A stretch of 43,668 nucleotides of DNA from an uncultured Roseburia sp. (lineage in GTDB: Bacteria > Bacillota > Clostridia > Lachnospirales > Lachnospiraceae), in NCBI GenBank assembly GCA_910587865.1, contig CAJUNX010000031.1:6093-49760 (forward strand). The letters run 5' to 3'. Numbering within the stretch: position 1 is the stretch's first letter; each line of letters starts with the position of its first letter. A program made the translations under genes and the position numbers. The notes beneath the pieces are model-generated. The model was given only the letters and a program-made list of their open reading frames with translations. It made no database searches and was not told the origin of the DNA. Positions 23,990-32,855 of the stretch are shown one piece after another.

Positions 23990-24018
23990 TTGTAAATCGA
24001 AGAAAGCTGGCATATAAT
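23990..24018 (+). promoter_or_regulatory. Sigma-A promoter of murE
   Basis: TTGTAA (23990-23995), 17-base spacer, TATAAT (24013-24018), 30 bases before the murE start. It is the most likely origin of the long murE-thiN transcript. Confidence 0.75.
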
Positions 24019-24047
24019 AATGTAAGTAAATCTGCCAGGGGAATGCA

Positions 24048-25625
24048 ATGAGGTTAGATGACCTGCTGACACATATCACATGTGAGCGTACATACGGGAG
24101 CATACAGCGGGAGATCCGGGATATCTGTTATCATTCCGGAAACGTACAAAAGGGGGATCTGTTTGTCTGTTTAAGAGGACACAGGACGGACGGACACGAA
24201 TATCTGATGGAGGTGTCGGAAAAAGGAGCTGCTGCGGTTGTGGTGGAACGGGAAACGGTGATACCGGTAGACGGTGATATTCTGCTCTATACGGAACGTT
24301 TCGGCATCCGGGGGACAGAGCTTGCCGGCCGCTGCGGCGTTGCGGTGATTGTGGTGGAAGATACCAGAAAGGCGCTTGCCGCGCTCTCTTCGGCTTTTTT
24401 TGATTTTCCGGCAAAAAAACTCAGAATGATCGGCATTACCGGCACGAAAGGCAAGACGACGACGTCATTTCTTCTGACATCCGTCCTGCGGGAGGCGGGA
24501 TACCGGACCGGCATGATCGGCACGATCTGGATCGATGACGGCAGGCGGCGGATCCCGGCGGTGAATACGACGCCGGAATCCTGCGAAGTACAGCGGTATC
24601 TGGCGGCAATGGTGGAAAACGGCTGCGACTGCTGTGTGATGGAGGTGTCTTCGCAGGGGTTAAAAATGCATCGCGTATACGGAATCCGCTTTGACATCGG
24701 GATGTTTTTAAATCTTGAGCCGGATCATATCGGCGAGGGGGAACATGCATCCTTTTCCGAGTATCTGTGCTGTAAGAGCCGGCTCATGCAGCAGTGTGAT
24801 ATCGGGATTGTCAATCAGGACGATCCGTACACGGAACGGATTCTGCGGGGGCACACCTGTGAGCTGGAGACCTTTTCCATGCGCCACCCCTCCGATGTGA
24901 TGGCGGAGGAACCTTCCTTTTCCATCCGTTCGGGCAGGCTGTGCGGGAGCTTTTTTTTGCGTATGGGGTGGAGACGCATGGAGCTTTCCATGCAGCTGCC
25001 CGGCATTTTTAATATATACAATGCGCTTGCAGCCGTATCCGCGGCGCTTCATTTTCAGGTGGATGAGGGTGCTCTGATGCGCGGGATTGGTCAGGCGGCG
25101 GTGCCCGGCAGGTGTGAAAATGTGAGTATTTCGGAAAAATATGTACTGCTGATCGATTACGCACACAATGAGATGAGCTTAAAGAAGCTGCTGGAAACAC
25201 TGCGGGGATTTCGGCCGAAACGGCTTGTCGTGCTGTTCGGGTGCGGCGGCAGCCGGTCGGGTCTGCGCCGGGGAAGGATGGGAGAGACGGCGGGACATCT
25301 GGCGGATCTTACGATTCTGACCTCGGATAACCCCAGGTGGGAGGATCCGGAGAAGATTCTGGATGAGATCGAGGCCGGGGTCCGTGAGACAGGCGGTGCA
25401 TACGTGCGGATCACCGACCGGCGTGAGGCGGTGCGTTATGCCGTCTCATATGCCAGAGAAGGCGACATTATCGTGCTCGCCGGAAAAGGACATGAAGAGT
25501 ATCAGGAGATCCACGGCAAAAAGTATCCGATGAGCGACCGTGGGCTGATCCGTGAGATACAGGAGGTACCAGATGGCGTTGTATGCGCATGTGATCGTGG
25601 ATATATCCCAGGAAAAATTAGATAA
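24048..25625 (+). CDS. murE: UDP-MurNAc-tripeptide synthetase, Mur ligase family (MurE)
   Basis: ATP-dependent ligase that adds the third amino acid to the peptidoglycan precursor UDP-MurNAc-Ala-Glu in the cytoplasm. The 525-residue protein has the N-terminal nucleotide-binding domain (about 1-110), a central ATPase domain with GITGTKGKTTT (about 131-141), NTTPES, and a C-terminal domain with TSDNPRWEDP. DNPR is the motif of meso-diaminopimelate-adding enzymes, so a mDAP cell wall is predicted. The last residues (VPDGVVCACDRGYIPGKIR) extend past the usual end and overlap priA by 53 bases; these probably add nothing to catalysis. Start ATG 24048 follows CCAGGGGAATGCA. The divergence from canonical MurE and its position next to priA suggest it could be a second paralogue. 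Confidence 0.88.
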   Translation: MRLDDLLTHITCERTYGSIQREIRDICYHSGNVQKGDLFVCLRGHRTDGHEYLMEVSEKGAAAVVVERETVIPVDGDILLYTERFGIRGTELAGRCGVAVIVVEDTRKALAALSSAFFDFPAKKLRMIGITGTKGKTTTSFLLTSVLREAGYRTGMIGTIWIDDGRRRIPAVNTTPESCEVQRYLAAMVENGCDCCVMEVSSQGLKMHRVYGIRFDIGMFLNLEPDHIGEGEHASFSEYLCCKSRLMQQCDIGIVNQDDPYTERILRGHTCELETFSMRHPSDVMAEEPSFSIRSGRLCGSFFLRMGWRRMELSMQLPGIFNIYNALAAVSAALHFQVDEGALMRGIGQAAVPGRCENVSISEKYVLLIDYAHNEMSLKKLLETLRGFRPKRLVVLFGCGGSRSGLRRGRMGETAGHLADLTILTSDNPRWEDPEKILDEIEAGVRETGGAYVRITDRREAVRYAVSYAREGDIIVLAGKGHEEYQEIHGKKYPMSDRGLIREIQEVPDGVVCACDRGYIPGKIR

Positions 25626-27828
25626 AACCTTTGAGTACCTGATTCCGGATGATCTTGCGGGAACGCTTGCCATCGGCATGCAGGTGCTGGTCCCGTTCGG
25701 CAGGCGCAGGCTGACCGGGTATGTGGTGGAGATTACACGCGAGGCGGTATTTGACGAGGAAAAGCTCAAAGAGATCGCGGGCATTGTGAAGGGGAGCGTG
25801 CCGATCGAGTCGCATCTGATCGCGCTGGCGGGATGGATGAGAAAACATTACGGCGGGACGATGAATCAGGCGTTAAAGACGGTGCTCCCGGTCAAAGCGC
25901 AGAAGCGCCCGGTGGAATATAAGCGGGTACGTCTGCTGCAGGGGCCGGCGGAGGCGAAAAACCAGCTGGCCGAATATCAGAGAAAACACAGCACGGCGCG
26001 CGGGCGGCTGCTTGCGGCGCTGCTGGAACAGGAAAACAGAGAGCTTCCGTGGAACGTGATCACAGGGAAGCTCGGGGTGACCGGCACGGTAATCCGCGCG
26101 ATGGAAGAGACCGGGGTGGTGGAGATATGCCGGGAGATCCGCTATCGGAATCCGGTGGCGCATCTGAAGAAAAAAGGAACGCTGCACGCGTTAAATGCCA
26201 TGCAGCAGCAGGTGGCGGATACCGTGCGGGCGGATTATGAAGCGGGGATCCGCACGACCTATCTGTTAAAAGGGGTGACGGGCAGCGGAAAGACGGAAGT
26301 CTATATGGAGCTGATCGCATATGTGACACAGACGGGCCGTCAGGCGATTATGCTGATTCCTGAGATTGCCCTGACCTATCAGACCGTGATGCGGTTTTAC
26401 AACCGGTTCGGTGACCGGGTGTCGATTTTAAATTCCAGGATGACGGCGGCGGAGCGCTACGATCAGTTTCTCCGGGCAAAAAACGGAGAGATTGATATCA
26501 TGATAGGGCCCCGTTCCGCACTGTTTACTCCGTTTTTAAATCTTGGTTTAATTATCATGGACGAGGAGCATGAAGCGTCTTATAAGAGTGAGACGGTGCC
26601 GCGCTATCACGCGAGGGAGACGGCGGAGGCCAGGGCGGCGATGACGGGGGCCAGCGTGATCTTAGGGTCCGCGACCCCCTCTCTGGAGAGCTATTACAGG
26701 GCCATGCAGGGAACCTGCCGGCTGCTTCTGATGGAGGAGCGCGTGGAGAAAAAGTCTCTGCCGGACTGTGTGGTGGTGGATCTGCGGGAGGAGCTAAAAA
26801 AAGGAAACCGTTCGATCTTAAGCGAGTGTCTGTCCGTGCGGATCGCAGACCGCCTGAAGCGGGGAGAACAGGTCATGCTTTTTTTAAACCGCAGAGGAAT
26901 GGCAGGCTTTGTCTCTTGCAGAGCCTGCGGACATGTGTTAAAATGTCCGCATTGCGATGTTTCTCTAAGCCAGCACGGCGGCGGAGCGGGAAGGACAGGC
27001 CGGATGGTCTGCCATTACTGCGGATATACACAGCCGCAGCCATCGGCCTGTCCTGTCTGCGGATCGAAGTATATCGGCGGGTTTAAGGCGGGTACGGAAA
27101 AGGTGGAGGAGATTGTGCGGGCATCGTTTCCGGGTGCGCGGGTGCTGCGCATGGATACGGACACCACGCGCAGAAAAGATGACTATGAGCAGATTTTATC
27201 CGGGTTTGCAAATCGTGAGGCGGATATTTTAATCGGCACGCAGATGATTGTGAAGGGACATGATTTTCCGCATGTGACTCTTGTGGGCGTGCTTGCGGCG
27301 GATATGTCGCTGCATGTGAGCGATTATCATGCGGCGGAGCGCACCTTTCAGCTGCTGACGCAGGCGGCGGGAAGAGCTGGCAGAGGAGAACGTCCGGGCG
27401 AGGTGGTGATTCAGACCTATGATCCGGAGCATTACAGCATCGTCTCCGCGGGAGCGCAGGATTATGTGTCGTTTTATGACCGTGAGATCGAGTACCGGAA
27501 GCTGCTCTTTTATCCGCCTGTCTGGAATCTTCTGGTGATTCTGTGTGCGGCGCGCCGGGAGGAGCTTGCGGCAAAAGGCGCAGAGATGCTTGCAGAGCGA
27601 ATCGGCGTTTTTTCAAAGGACTGCGGGGAGAAGCTCTATGTGACCGGTCCCGCGGACGCCGTCATCGCAAAGGTGAATGACATCTATAAAAAAGTGATCT
27701 ATATCAAGGCCAGACGATATGAGACGCTTGTAGAATTAAAAGATACGGCGGAGAAGCTGATCAGGGAGAGGGAAGGCTTAAAGGACCTGACGGTTCAGTT
27801 TGATTTTAATCCGGTAAACAGTTTCTGA
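25573..27828 (+). CDS. priA: Primosomal replication restart helicase PriA
   Basis: 3'-5' DNA helicase that reloads the replisome at stalled forks. The 751-residue protein has the N-terminal 3'BD (about 1-105), a winged-helix-like part, helicase Walker A GVTGSGKTEVY (about 234-244) and Walker B MDEEHE. Eight zinc-binding cysteines lie in CRACGHVLKCPHC, CHYCGYTQ and CPVCGSKY. Motif IV-VI region shows GTQMIVKGHDFPHVTLVGVL and QAAGRAGRGERPG. I chose ATG 25573 because ACAGGAGGTACC lies before it and homologues begin MALYAHVIVDI. It begins inside murE. The stop is 19 bases before def, so it belongs to the housekeeping operon. Confidence 0.95.
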   Translation: MALYAHVIVDISQEKLDKTFEYLIPDDLAGTLAIGMQVLVPFGRRRLTGYVVEITREAVFDEEKLKEIAGIVKGSVPIESHLIALAGWMRKHYGGTMNQALKTVLPVKAQKRPVEYKRVRLLQGPAEAKNQLAEYQRKHSTARGRLLAALLEQENRELPWNVITGKLGVTGTVIRAMEETGVVEICREIRYRNPVAHLKKKGTLHALNAMQQQVADTVRADYEAGIRTTYLLKGVTGSGKTEVYMELIAYVTQTGRQAIMLIPEIALTYQTVMRFYNRFGDRVSILNSRMTAAERYDQFLRAKNGEIDIMIGPRSALFTPFLNLGLIIMDEEHEASYKSETVPRYHARETAEARAAMTGASVILGSATPSLESYYRAMQGTCRLLLMEERVEKKSLPDCVVVDLREELKKGNRSILSECLSVRIADRLKRGEQVMLFLNRRGMAGFVSCRACGHVLKCPHCDVSLSQHGGGAGRTGRMVCHYCGYTQPQPSACPVCGSKYIGGFKAGTEKVEEIVRASFPGARVLRMDTDTTRRKDDYEQILSGFANREADILIGTQMIVKGHDFPHVTLVGVLAADMSLHVSDYHAAERTFQLLTQAAGRAGRGERPGEVVIQTYDPEHYSIVSAGAQDYVSFYDREIEYRKLLFYPPVWNLLVILCAARREELAAKGAEMLAERIGVFSKDCGEKLYVTGPADAVIAKVNDIYKKVIYIKARRYETLVELKDTAEKLIREREGLKDLTVQFDFNPVNSF

Positions 27829-27847
27829 TGCGGAATGGAGGATAAGG

Positions 27848-28321
27848 ATGGCACTTAGGACGATTCGGCTGCAGGGAGACCCTGTGCTGACGAAAAAATG
27901 CAGGGAGATTGAGACGCTTACGCCGAAGATTTCCCAGCTGATTGAGGATATGCTTGAGACGATGTATGAGGCGGAGGGCGTCGGGCTTGCCGGCCCGCAG
28001 GTAGGTGTTCTGCGCCGTGTGGTGGTGATCGATATCGGCGACGGGCCGCTTGTGATGATCAACCCGGTGCTGCTTGAGACGGACGGCGAACAGACCGGGG
28101 ACGAGGGATGCTTAAGCCTGCCGGGAAAAGCGGGGACGGTGACAAGGCCCAATTATGTGAAGGCGCGTGCGTATAATAAATATATGGAAGAGTTTGAGGT
28201 CGAGGGCACAGAGCTTCTCGCCCGGGCGATCTGTCATGAGCTGGATCATCTGGACGGTCATATGTACACGGAAAAAGTGGAAGGTCTGATTCATGACGTG
28301 CAGCCGGAGGACGAGGAGTAG
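27848..28321 (+). CDS. def: Peptide deformylase
   Basis: Metalloenzyme that removes the formyl group from the N-terminal methionine of new proteins. The 157-residue product carries all three active-site motifs: GVGLAGPQVG (44-53), EGCLSLPG (86-93, Cys88 binds the metal) and HELDH (130-134). Length fits the type 1 enzymes of Gram-positive anaerobes. Start ATG 27848 follows GGAATGGAGGATAAGG. It precedes fmt, which installs the formyl group on initiator tRNA, so the pair forms the formylation cycle. Intact. Confidence 0.97.
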   Translation: MALRTIRLQGDPVLTKKCREIETLTPKISQLIEDMLETMYEAEGVGLAGPQVGVLRRVVVIDIGDGPLVMINPVLLETDGEQTGDEGCLSLPGKAGTVTRPNYVKARAYNKYMEEFEVEGTELLARAICHELDHLDGHMYTEKVEGLIHDVQPEDEE

Positions 28322-28391
28322 CGCTTTTGCAGACAGCGGGGCGCCGTACAGGCAGTCGGCGTTTCTGACCATACTTTCTGGAGGGAAGAGG

Positions 28392-29327
28392 ATGCGTGTA
28401 ATATTTATGGGAACCCCGGATTTTGCGGTGGGGACGCTCGAGGAGATCATTCGGGCCGGATATGAGGTGGTGCTTGCCGTGTCACAGCCGGATAAGGCGG
28501 TGGGACGGAGCAGGGAGCTTAAGGCGCCGCCGGTGAAGCGCTGTGCGCAGGAGCATGGGATACCGGTTTATCAGCCGAAACGCGTGCGGGAACAGGAGTG
28601 TATCGAATATCTGCGGGGGTATGAGCCGGATATCATAATTGTGGCGGCTTTTGGACAGATTATAACAAAAGAGCTTCTCGATATGCCGAAATACGGCTGC
28701 ATCAATGTGCACGCGTCACTGCTTCCGAGATACCGGGGGGCGTCGCCGATTCAGTGGGCGGTCATCAACGGGGATCCGGTGACGGGTGTGACCATCATGC
28801 GTATGGACGAGGGAATTGACACCGGCGACATGATCCTGCGCGAGGAGGTTGCTCTCGCGCCGGACGAGACAGGCGGCTCGCTGTTTGAGCGTCTCTCCGG
28901 GGTGGGGGCGAAGCTCTGCGTGAAGGCCATGCAGGCGATTGCGTCCGGGACCGCCGTGTACACGCCGCAGGGAGAAACGGGTGTGACGCATACCGGAAAG
29001 ATTCACAAGGAGCTCGGGTGTATTGACTGGAACAGGCCGGCAGCGGAGCTCGAGCGCCTGGTTCGCGGCCTGGATCCGTGGCCGGGAACTTCCGTCAGGC
29101 TGGGAGATAAGACGCTGAAGCTCTGGAAGACGCGGGTGATCCCGTCAGAGCGGCAGGCGGATCCGGGATGTATTGTCCGTGTGGGAAAGGAAAGCTTATG
29201 CGTGCAGACGGCGGACGGCCTTTTGGAGCTTCTGGAGGTGCAGCCGGAAGGGAAGAAGCGGATGTCTGCGGCATCCTTTTTAAACGGTTACGCGGTGGAA
29301 GAAGGAACCTTTTTTAAGAGAGGATAG
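28392..29327 (+). CDS. fmt: Methionyl-tRNA formyltransferase
   Basis: Formylates initiator Met-tRNA using 10-formyltetrahydrofolate. The 311-residue product begins MRVIFMGTPDFAVGTLE, has the catalytic signature NVHASLLPRYRGASPIQWAV near 107-126 and GVTIMRMDEGIDTGD, and a C-terminal tRNA-contacting beta-barrel starting near 205. Start ATG 28392 follows CTGGAGGGAAGAGG; an in-frame upstream extension lacks homology. It is 70 bases after def. The downstream zinc peptidase starts 15 bases after its stop. Complete. Confidence 0.97.
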   Translation: MRVIFMGTPDFAVGTLEEIIRAGYEVVLAVSQPDKAVGRSRELKAPPVKRCAQEHGIPVYQPKRVREQECIEYLRGYEPDIIIVAAFGQIITKELLDMPKYGCINVHASLLPRYRGASPIQWAVINGDPVTGVTIMRMDEGIDTGDMILREEVALAPDETGGSLFERLSGVGAKLCVKAMQAIASGTAVYTPQGETGVTHTGKIHKELGCIDWNRPAAELERLVRGLDPWPGTSVRLGDKTLKLWKTRVIPSERQADPGCIVRVGKESLCVQTADGLLELLEVQPEGKKRMSAASFLNGYAVEEGTFFKRG

Positions 29328-29342
29328 AACAGGAGGGATACT

Positions 29343-30053
29343 ATGCCATATTATTACATGGGATTTGACCCGACGTATTTTCTGGTGCTCATCGGGGCGG
29401 TGATCTGTCTGATCGCGTCGGCGCGGGTAAAATCCACCTATCAGAAGTATTCACAGTACCGCAGCATGTCGGGAATGACAGGCGCACAGGCTGCGGACCG
29501 GATTCTGCGCTCTGCCGGGATTTATGACGTCACGATTCAGCATGTGTCCGGCAATCTGACGGATCATTATAACCCGTCTAAAAAGACGCTGAATCTCTCG
29601 GATTCCGTATATGGATCGACGTCTGTCGCGGCGGTCGGAGTGGCGGCGCACGAGTGCGGACATGCCATTCAGCATCAGCAGGGCTATGCGCCGCTTCATC
29701 TTCGCACTGCGATTGTCCCGGTGGCCAATATCGGTTCGGTGCTGGCGTGGCCCCTGATTCTGATCGGTCTTTTCTTTTCGCGGAATACGGGCAGTCTTCT
29801 GATCAATATCGGGATTCTCTGCTTTTCTCTTGCCGTGTTGTTTCAGCTGGTCACACTTCCGGTCGAATTTAACGCATCGTCGCGGGCGCTGCGGATTCTG
29901 GGGGAACAGGGGATTTTAAGCGAGAGCGAGATCCCTTACACCAGAAAGGTGCTCTCTGCGGCAGCGCTCACTTACGTGGCCAGCGCCGCGGCTTCGATTC
30001 TGCAGCTGCTTCGGCTGGTACTTTTATTTGGAGGAAGAAGCCGCGATGACTGA
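29343..30053 (+). CDS. yugP: Membrane zinc metallopeptidase, YugP family
   Basis: Integral membrane protein of 236 residues with the zinc motif HECGH (AAHECGHAIQHQQGYAPLHL, near residue 101) on a soluble loop. Hydrophobic segments lie at about 8-28, 122-145, 150-172 and 205-230. The family (Zn_peptidase_2, YugP of Bacillus) is widespread in Firmicutes; substrate and role are not established. A downstream glutamate is present in LPVEFNASSRAL, as in the family. Start ATG 29343 follows AACAGGAGGGATACT. Its end overlaps the rsmB start by eight bases, so the two are coupled. It often accompanies def-fmt-rsmB in Clostridia. Confidence 0.9.
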   Translation: MPYYYMGFDPTYFLVLIGAVICLIASARVKSTYQKYSQYRSMSGMTGAQAADRILRSAGIYDVTIQHVSGNLTDHYNPSKKTLNLSDSVYGSTSVAAVGVAAHECGHAIQHQQGYAPLHLRTAIVPVANIGSVLAWPLILIGLFFSRNTGSLLINIGILCFSLAVLFQLVTLPVEFNASSRALRILGEQGILSESEIPYTRKVLSAAALTYVASAAASILQLLRLVLLFGGRSRDD

Positions 30054-31359
30054 TTCGGTGAATGTGAGGGAGCTGGCGCTTGAGGTTCTTCTGGAGGTGA
30101 CGGAGGGCGGGGGCTACAGCCATCTGCTGCTTCGCGCAGTACTCTCGAAATACCAGTATCTGGAAAAACGAGAGAGAGCTTTTCTGACAAGGCTGGTGGA
30201 AGGGACGCTCAAACAGCTGATCGGGCTTGATTATATCATCGACTGCTTTTCAAAGGTGAAGACGGCAAAGTTAAAGCCTGTGATCCGCGGGATCCTTCGC
30301 CTGAGTGTGTATCAGCTGAGAGAGATGGATTCCGTGCCTGCATCCGCGGCCTGCAATGAGGCGGTAAAGCTTGCAAAGCGAAAGGGGTTTGCTCCGCTGT
30401 CGGGCTTTGTCAACGGCGTGCTGCGCAGTATTGTAAGAGGCATGGACCAGATCTCCTTCCCGGATGAGGGAAAAGAGCCGGTGCGCGCGCGCAGTGTGCG
30501 GTATTCCATGCCGGAATGGATCGTCGCACAGTGGATGGCGGAGTACGGGGAGGAGAGGACCGATCAGATGCTTCTGGCATCCCAGAAGGAGGCTCCGGTT
30601 ACGATCCGTGTGAATACGGGACGGATTACGCCGAAACGGCTGAGAGAACAGCTGGAAGAAGTGGGGGTCTGTGTGGAGGAAACGGCGCTGCCTTACGCAT
30701 TTATCATTTCGGGTTTCGATTATCTGAATGGTCTTGCCGGTTTCCGGGAAGGATTATTCTATATACAGGACATCAGTTCCATGATGGTTGCGGAATATGC
30801 AGCCGTGAAGGAGGGCGCATACTGTATTGATGTGTGCGGCGCACCCGGCGGAAAAGGGCTGCACCTGGCGGAAAAGCTGGGCGGCAGCGGATCCGTGCAG
30901 ATCCGGGATCTGTCGGAGGAGAAGGTGGCGCTGATTGAAGAAAACATCCGCCGCTGCGGATCCTCCAATGTGACGGCGAAGCGCTGGGATGCCACGCTGA
31001 CGGATCACGACGCCATCGGTCTGGCGGATCTTGTGATCGCGGATCTGCCCTGCTCGGGGCTTGGCGTGCTGCGCAGAAAAGCGGATCTGCGTTACCGGAT
31101 GACAGTATCGCAGGAGGAGGAACTCGTGCGGCTGCAGCAAAAGATCCTCGATGCTTCGGCGGCTTATGTAAAACCGGGCGGGGCGCTGGTCTATTCGACC
31201 TGTACGGTCCACCGGGCGGAAAACGAGGAGAATGTCGACTGGTTTTTAACAAGGCATCCGGAGTTTGTGTCGGATATGCAGCGGCAGATTTTTCCCGGGG
31301 AAGAGGCCGGCGACGGATTTTTTATCGCAAGACTCATCCGTGTCGGTGACGAAGCGTAA
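30046..31359 (+). CDS. rsmB: 16S rRNA (cytosine967-C5)-methyltransferase
   Basis: SAM-dependent enzyme that methylates C967 of 16S rRNA. The 437-residue protein has an N-terminal NusB-like RNA-binding domain (about 1-140) and a Rossmann-like catalytic domain. Signatures: DVCGAPGGKGLHLAEKL (SAM site), DLPCSGLGVLRRKADLRY (catalytic motif IV Cys) and YSTCTVHRAENE (motif VI Cys). ATG 30046 is preferred because GGAGGAAGAAGCCGCG lies directly upstream and homologues begin there. It starts inside yugP. After its stop comes an array of 79-bp repeats instead of the immediate rlmN start seen in relatives. Confidence 0.95.
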   Translation: MTDSVNVRELALEVLLEVTEGGGYSHLLLRAVLSKYQYLEKRERAFLTRLVEGTLKQLIGLDYIIDCFSKVKTAKLKPVIRGILRLSVYQLREMDSVPASAACNEAVKLAKRKGFAPLSGFVNGVLRSIVRGMDQISFPDEGKEPVRARSVRYSMPEWIVAQWMAEYGEERTDQMLLASQKEAPVTIRVNTGRITPKRLREQLEEVGVCVEETALPYAFIISGFDYLNGLAGFREGLFYIQDISSMMVAEYAAVKEGAYCIDVCGAPGGKGLHLAEKLGGSGSVQIRDLSEEKVALIEENIRRCGSSNVTAKRWDATLTDHDAIGLADLVIADLPCSGLGVLRRKADLRYRMTVSQEEELVRLQQKILDASAAYVKPGGALVYSTCTVHRAENEENVDWFLTRHPEFVSDMQRQIFPGEEAGDGFFIARLIRVGDEA

Positions 31360-31361
31360 GG

Positions 31362-31735
31362 GAGGGAGCCGGAAACGGCCCATCGGGAGGGCGGAAGCCG
31401 GCGGAGCGGGAAAAGAGGCCGCCCGAAGAGCCGGGTCGCAGGGAGAGCCGGAACCGGCCCATCGGGAGGGCGGAAGCCGGCGGAGTGGGAAAAGAGGCCG
31501 CCCGAAGAGCCGGGTCGCAGGGAGAGCCGGAACCGGCCCATCGGGAGGGCGGAAGCCGGCGGAGTGGGAAAAGAGGCCGCCCGAAGAGCCGGGCCGCAGG
31601 GAGAGCCGGAACCGGCCCCTCGGAAAGGCGGAAGCCGGCGGAGCGGGAAAAGAGGCCGCCCGAAGAGCCGGGTCGCAGGGGAGAGGCGGAACCGGCCCCG
31701 CGGAAAGCCGGATGCCGGAAGGGCTGACCGGGGAA
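31362..31735. repeat. Tandem 79-bp GC-rich repeat array between rsmB and rlmN
   Basis: Four full units begin at 31362, 31441, 31520 and 31599, followed by a fifth, degraded one from 31679. Unit start: GGGAGAGCCGGAACCGGCCC; it also contains GGCGGAAGCCGGCGG and AAAAGAGGCCGCCCGAAGAG. Units are 79, 79, 79 and 80 bp, not a multiple of three, and few base changes separate the copies. All frames stay open because stop codons are absent, but nothing looks like protein. Palindromes such as GCCGGAACCGGC could fold into hairpins in the mRNA. It lies inside the housekeeping operon. Confidence 0.92.
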
Positions 31736-31769
31736 GGCGGACGGGATCAGAAGAGAAAGCAGGCGGATT

Positions 31770-32855
31770 ATGGAACAGGAGAGAATGGATATCAGATCGC
31801 AGACGCTGGAAGAGCTCACCGTCCTGGTGGAGGAGCTCGGGGAGAAGCGTTTTCGGGCAAAGCAGCTGTATCAGTGGCTGCATGTCCACCGGGCAGAGAC
31901 ATTTGACGAGATGACGAATCTGCCGAAAAGCCTGATCGGGAAGCTGAAAGCGCACACGGCGCTTACGGTACTGCGGCAGGAGGCCGTGCAGGTCTCCGCA
32001 ATCGACGGGACGAGAAAATATCTGTTTTCTCTGCCGGACGGCAATCTCATCGAGAGTGTGCTGATGCGCTACCAGCACGGCAATTCCGTGTGCATATCCT
32101 CGCAGGCGGGCTGCCGGATGGGCTGCAGGTTCTGCGCTTCCGCGATCGGCGGGCTGGTGCGGGGGCTCACCCCTGCGGAGATGGCGGAGCAGGTGTACCG
32201 GATCGGACGGGAGACCGGGGAGAGGATCTCCAATATCGTGGTGATGGGAACCGGAGAGCCGCTCGATAATTATGAGAATCTGCTGCGTTTTCTCACAATG
32301 ATGACGGATGAAAACGGCCTGCATATCAGTCAGAGAAATATCACGGTATCCACGTGCGGCATTGTGCCGCGCATACGGCAGCTTGCGGATGAAAAGCTTC
32401 AGATTACGCTCGCGATATCGCTGCATGCGTCGAATCAGAAGACGCGCAGGGAGCTGATGCCGGTGGCGGAGAAATATGATATTCCGGAGCTGCTGGATGC
32501 CTGCCGGTATTATTTCAGGCAGACCGGAAGACGCGTTACCTTTGAGTATAGTCTGGTCGCCGGAGTCAACGATTCCGATGCCGGGGCAGAGGAGCTTGCG
32601 AAGCTGCTTCTGGGGATGAACTGCCATGTCAATCTGATCCCGGTAAACCCGGTAAAAGAGCGGAATTACCGCCAGCCGGACCGGCGCAGAGTCCATGATT
32701 TCAAAAATAAACTTGAAAAATATGGAATTAATGTTACTATAAGAAGGGAAATGGGCCGTGACATAGACGGGGCCTGCGGACAGCTGCGCAAGCGGTATAT
32801 GGGCAGTGTGGATCCGGGACTACATGAGGATGAGACAGATGGAGGTTTGGGATGA
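31770..32855 (+). CDS. rlmN: 23S rRNA (adenine2503-C2)-methyltransferase / tRNA A37 methyltransferase (RlmN)
   Basis: Radical SAM enzyme that methylates C2 of A2503 in 23S rRNA and of A37 in some tRNAs. The 361-residue protein has the radical-SAM cluster C115-x3-C119-x2-C122 (CRMGCRFC), the GTGEPLDNYEN motif, and STCGIVPRIRQLADE. A conserved cysteine occurs in the segment AGVNDS...NCHVNLIPVNP, and the C-terminal methyl-carrying cysteine may be that in DGACGQLRKR. Start ATG 31770 is preferred; a second ATG at 31785 with a nearer GGAG is possible. It overlaps prpC by ATGA. The repeat array lies just upstream. Confidence 0.95.
   Translation: MEQERMDIRSQTLEELTVLVEELGEKRFRAKQLYQWLHVHRAETFDEMTNLPKSLIGKLKAHTALTVLRQEAVQVSAIDGTRKYLFSLPDGNLIESVLMRYQHGNSVCISSQAGCRMGCRFCASAIGGLVRGLTPAEMAEQVYRIGRETGERISNIVVMGTGEPLDNYENLLRFLTMMTDENGLHISQRNITVSTCGIVPRIRQLADEKLQITLAISLHASNQKTRRELMPVAEKYDIPELLDACRYYFRQTGRRVTFEYSLVAGVNDSDAGAEELAKLLLGMNCHVNLIPVNPVKERNYRQPDRRRVHDFKNKLEKYGINVTIRREMGRDIDGACGQLRKRYMGSVDPGLHEDETDGGLG

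Noticed and set aside
31362..31735. CRISPR-like array
   Set aside because: The units are directly adjacent without variable spacers, and there are no cas genes.
31191..32696. A 501-codon open frame on the minus strand across the repeat array and rlmN
   Set aside because: It is antisense to the well-supported rlmN and its first-half repeats come from stop-free GC-rich tandem DNA; no family is recognisable.
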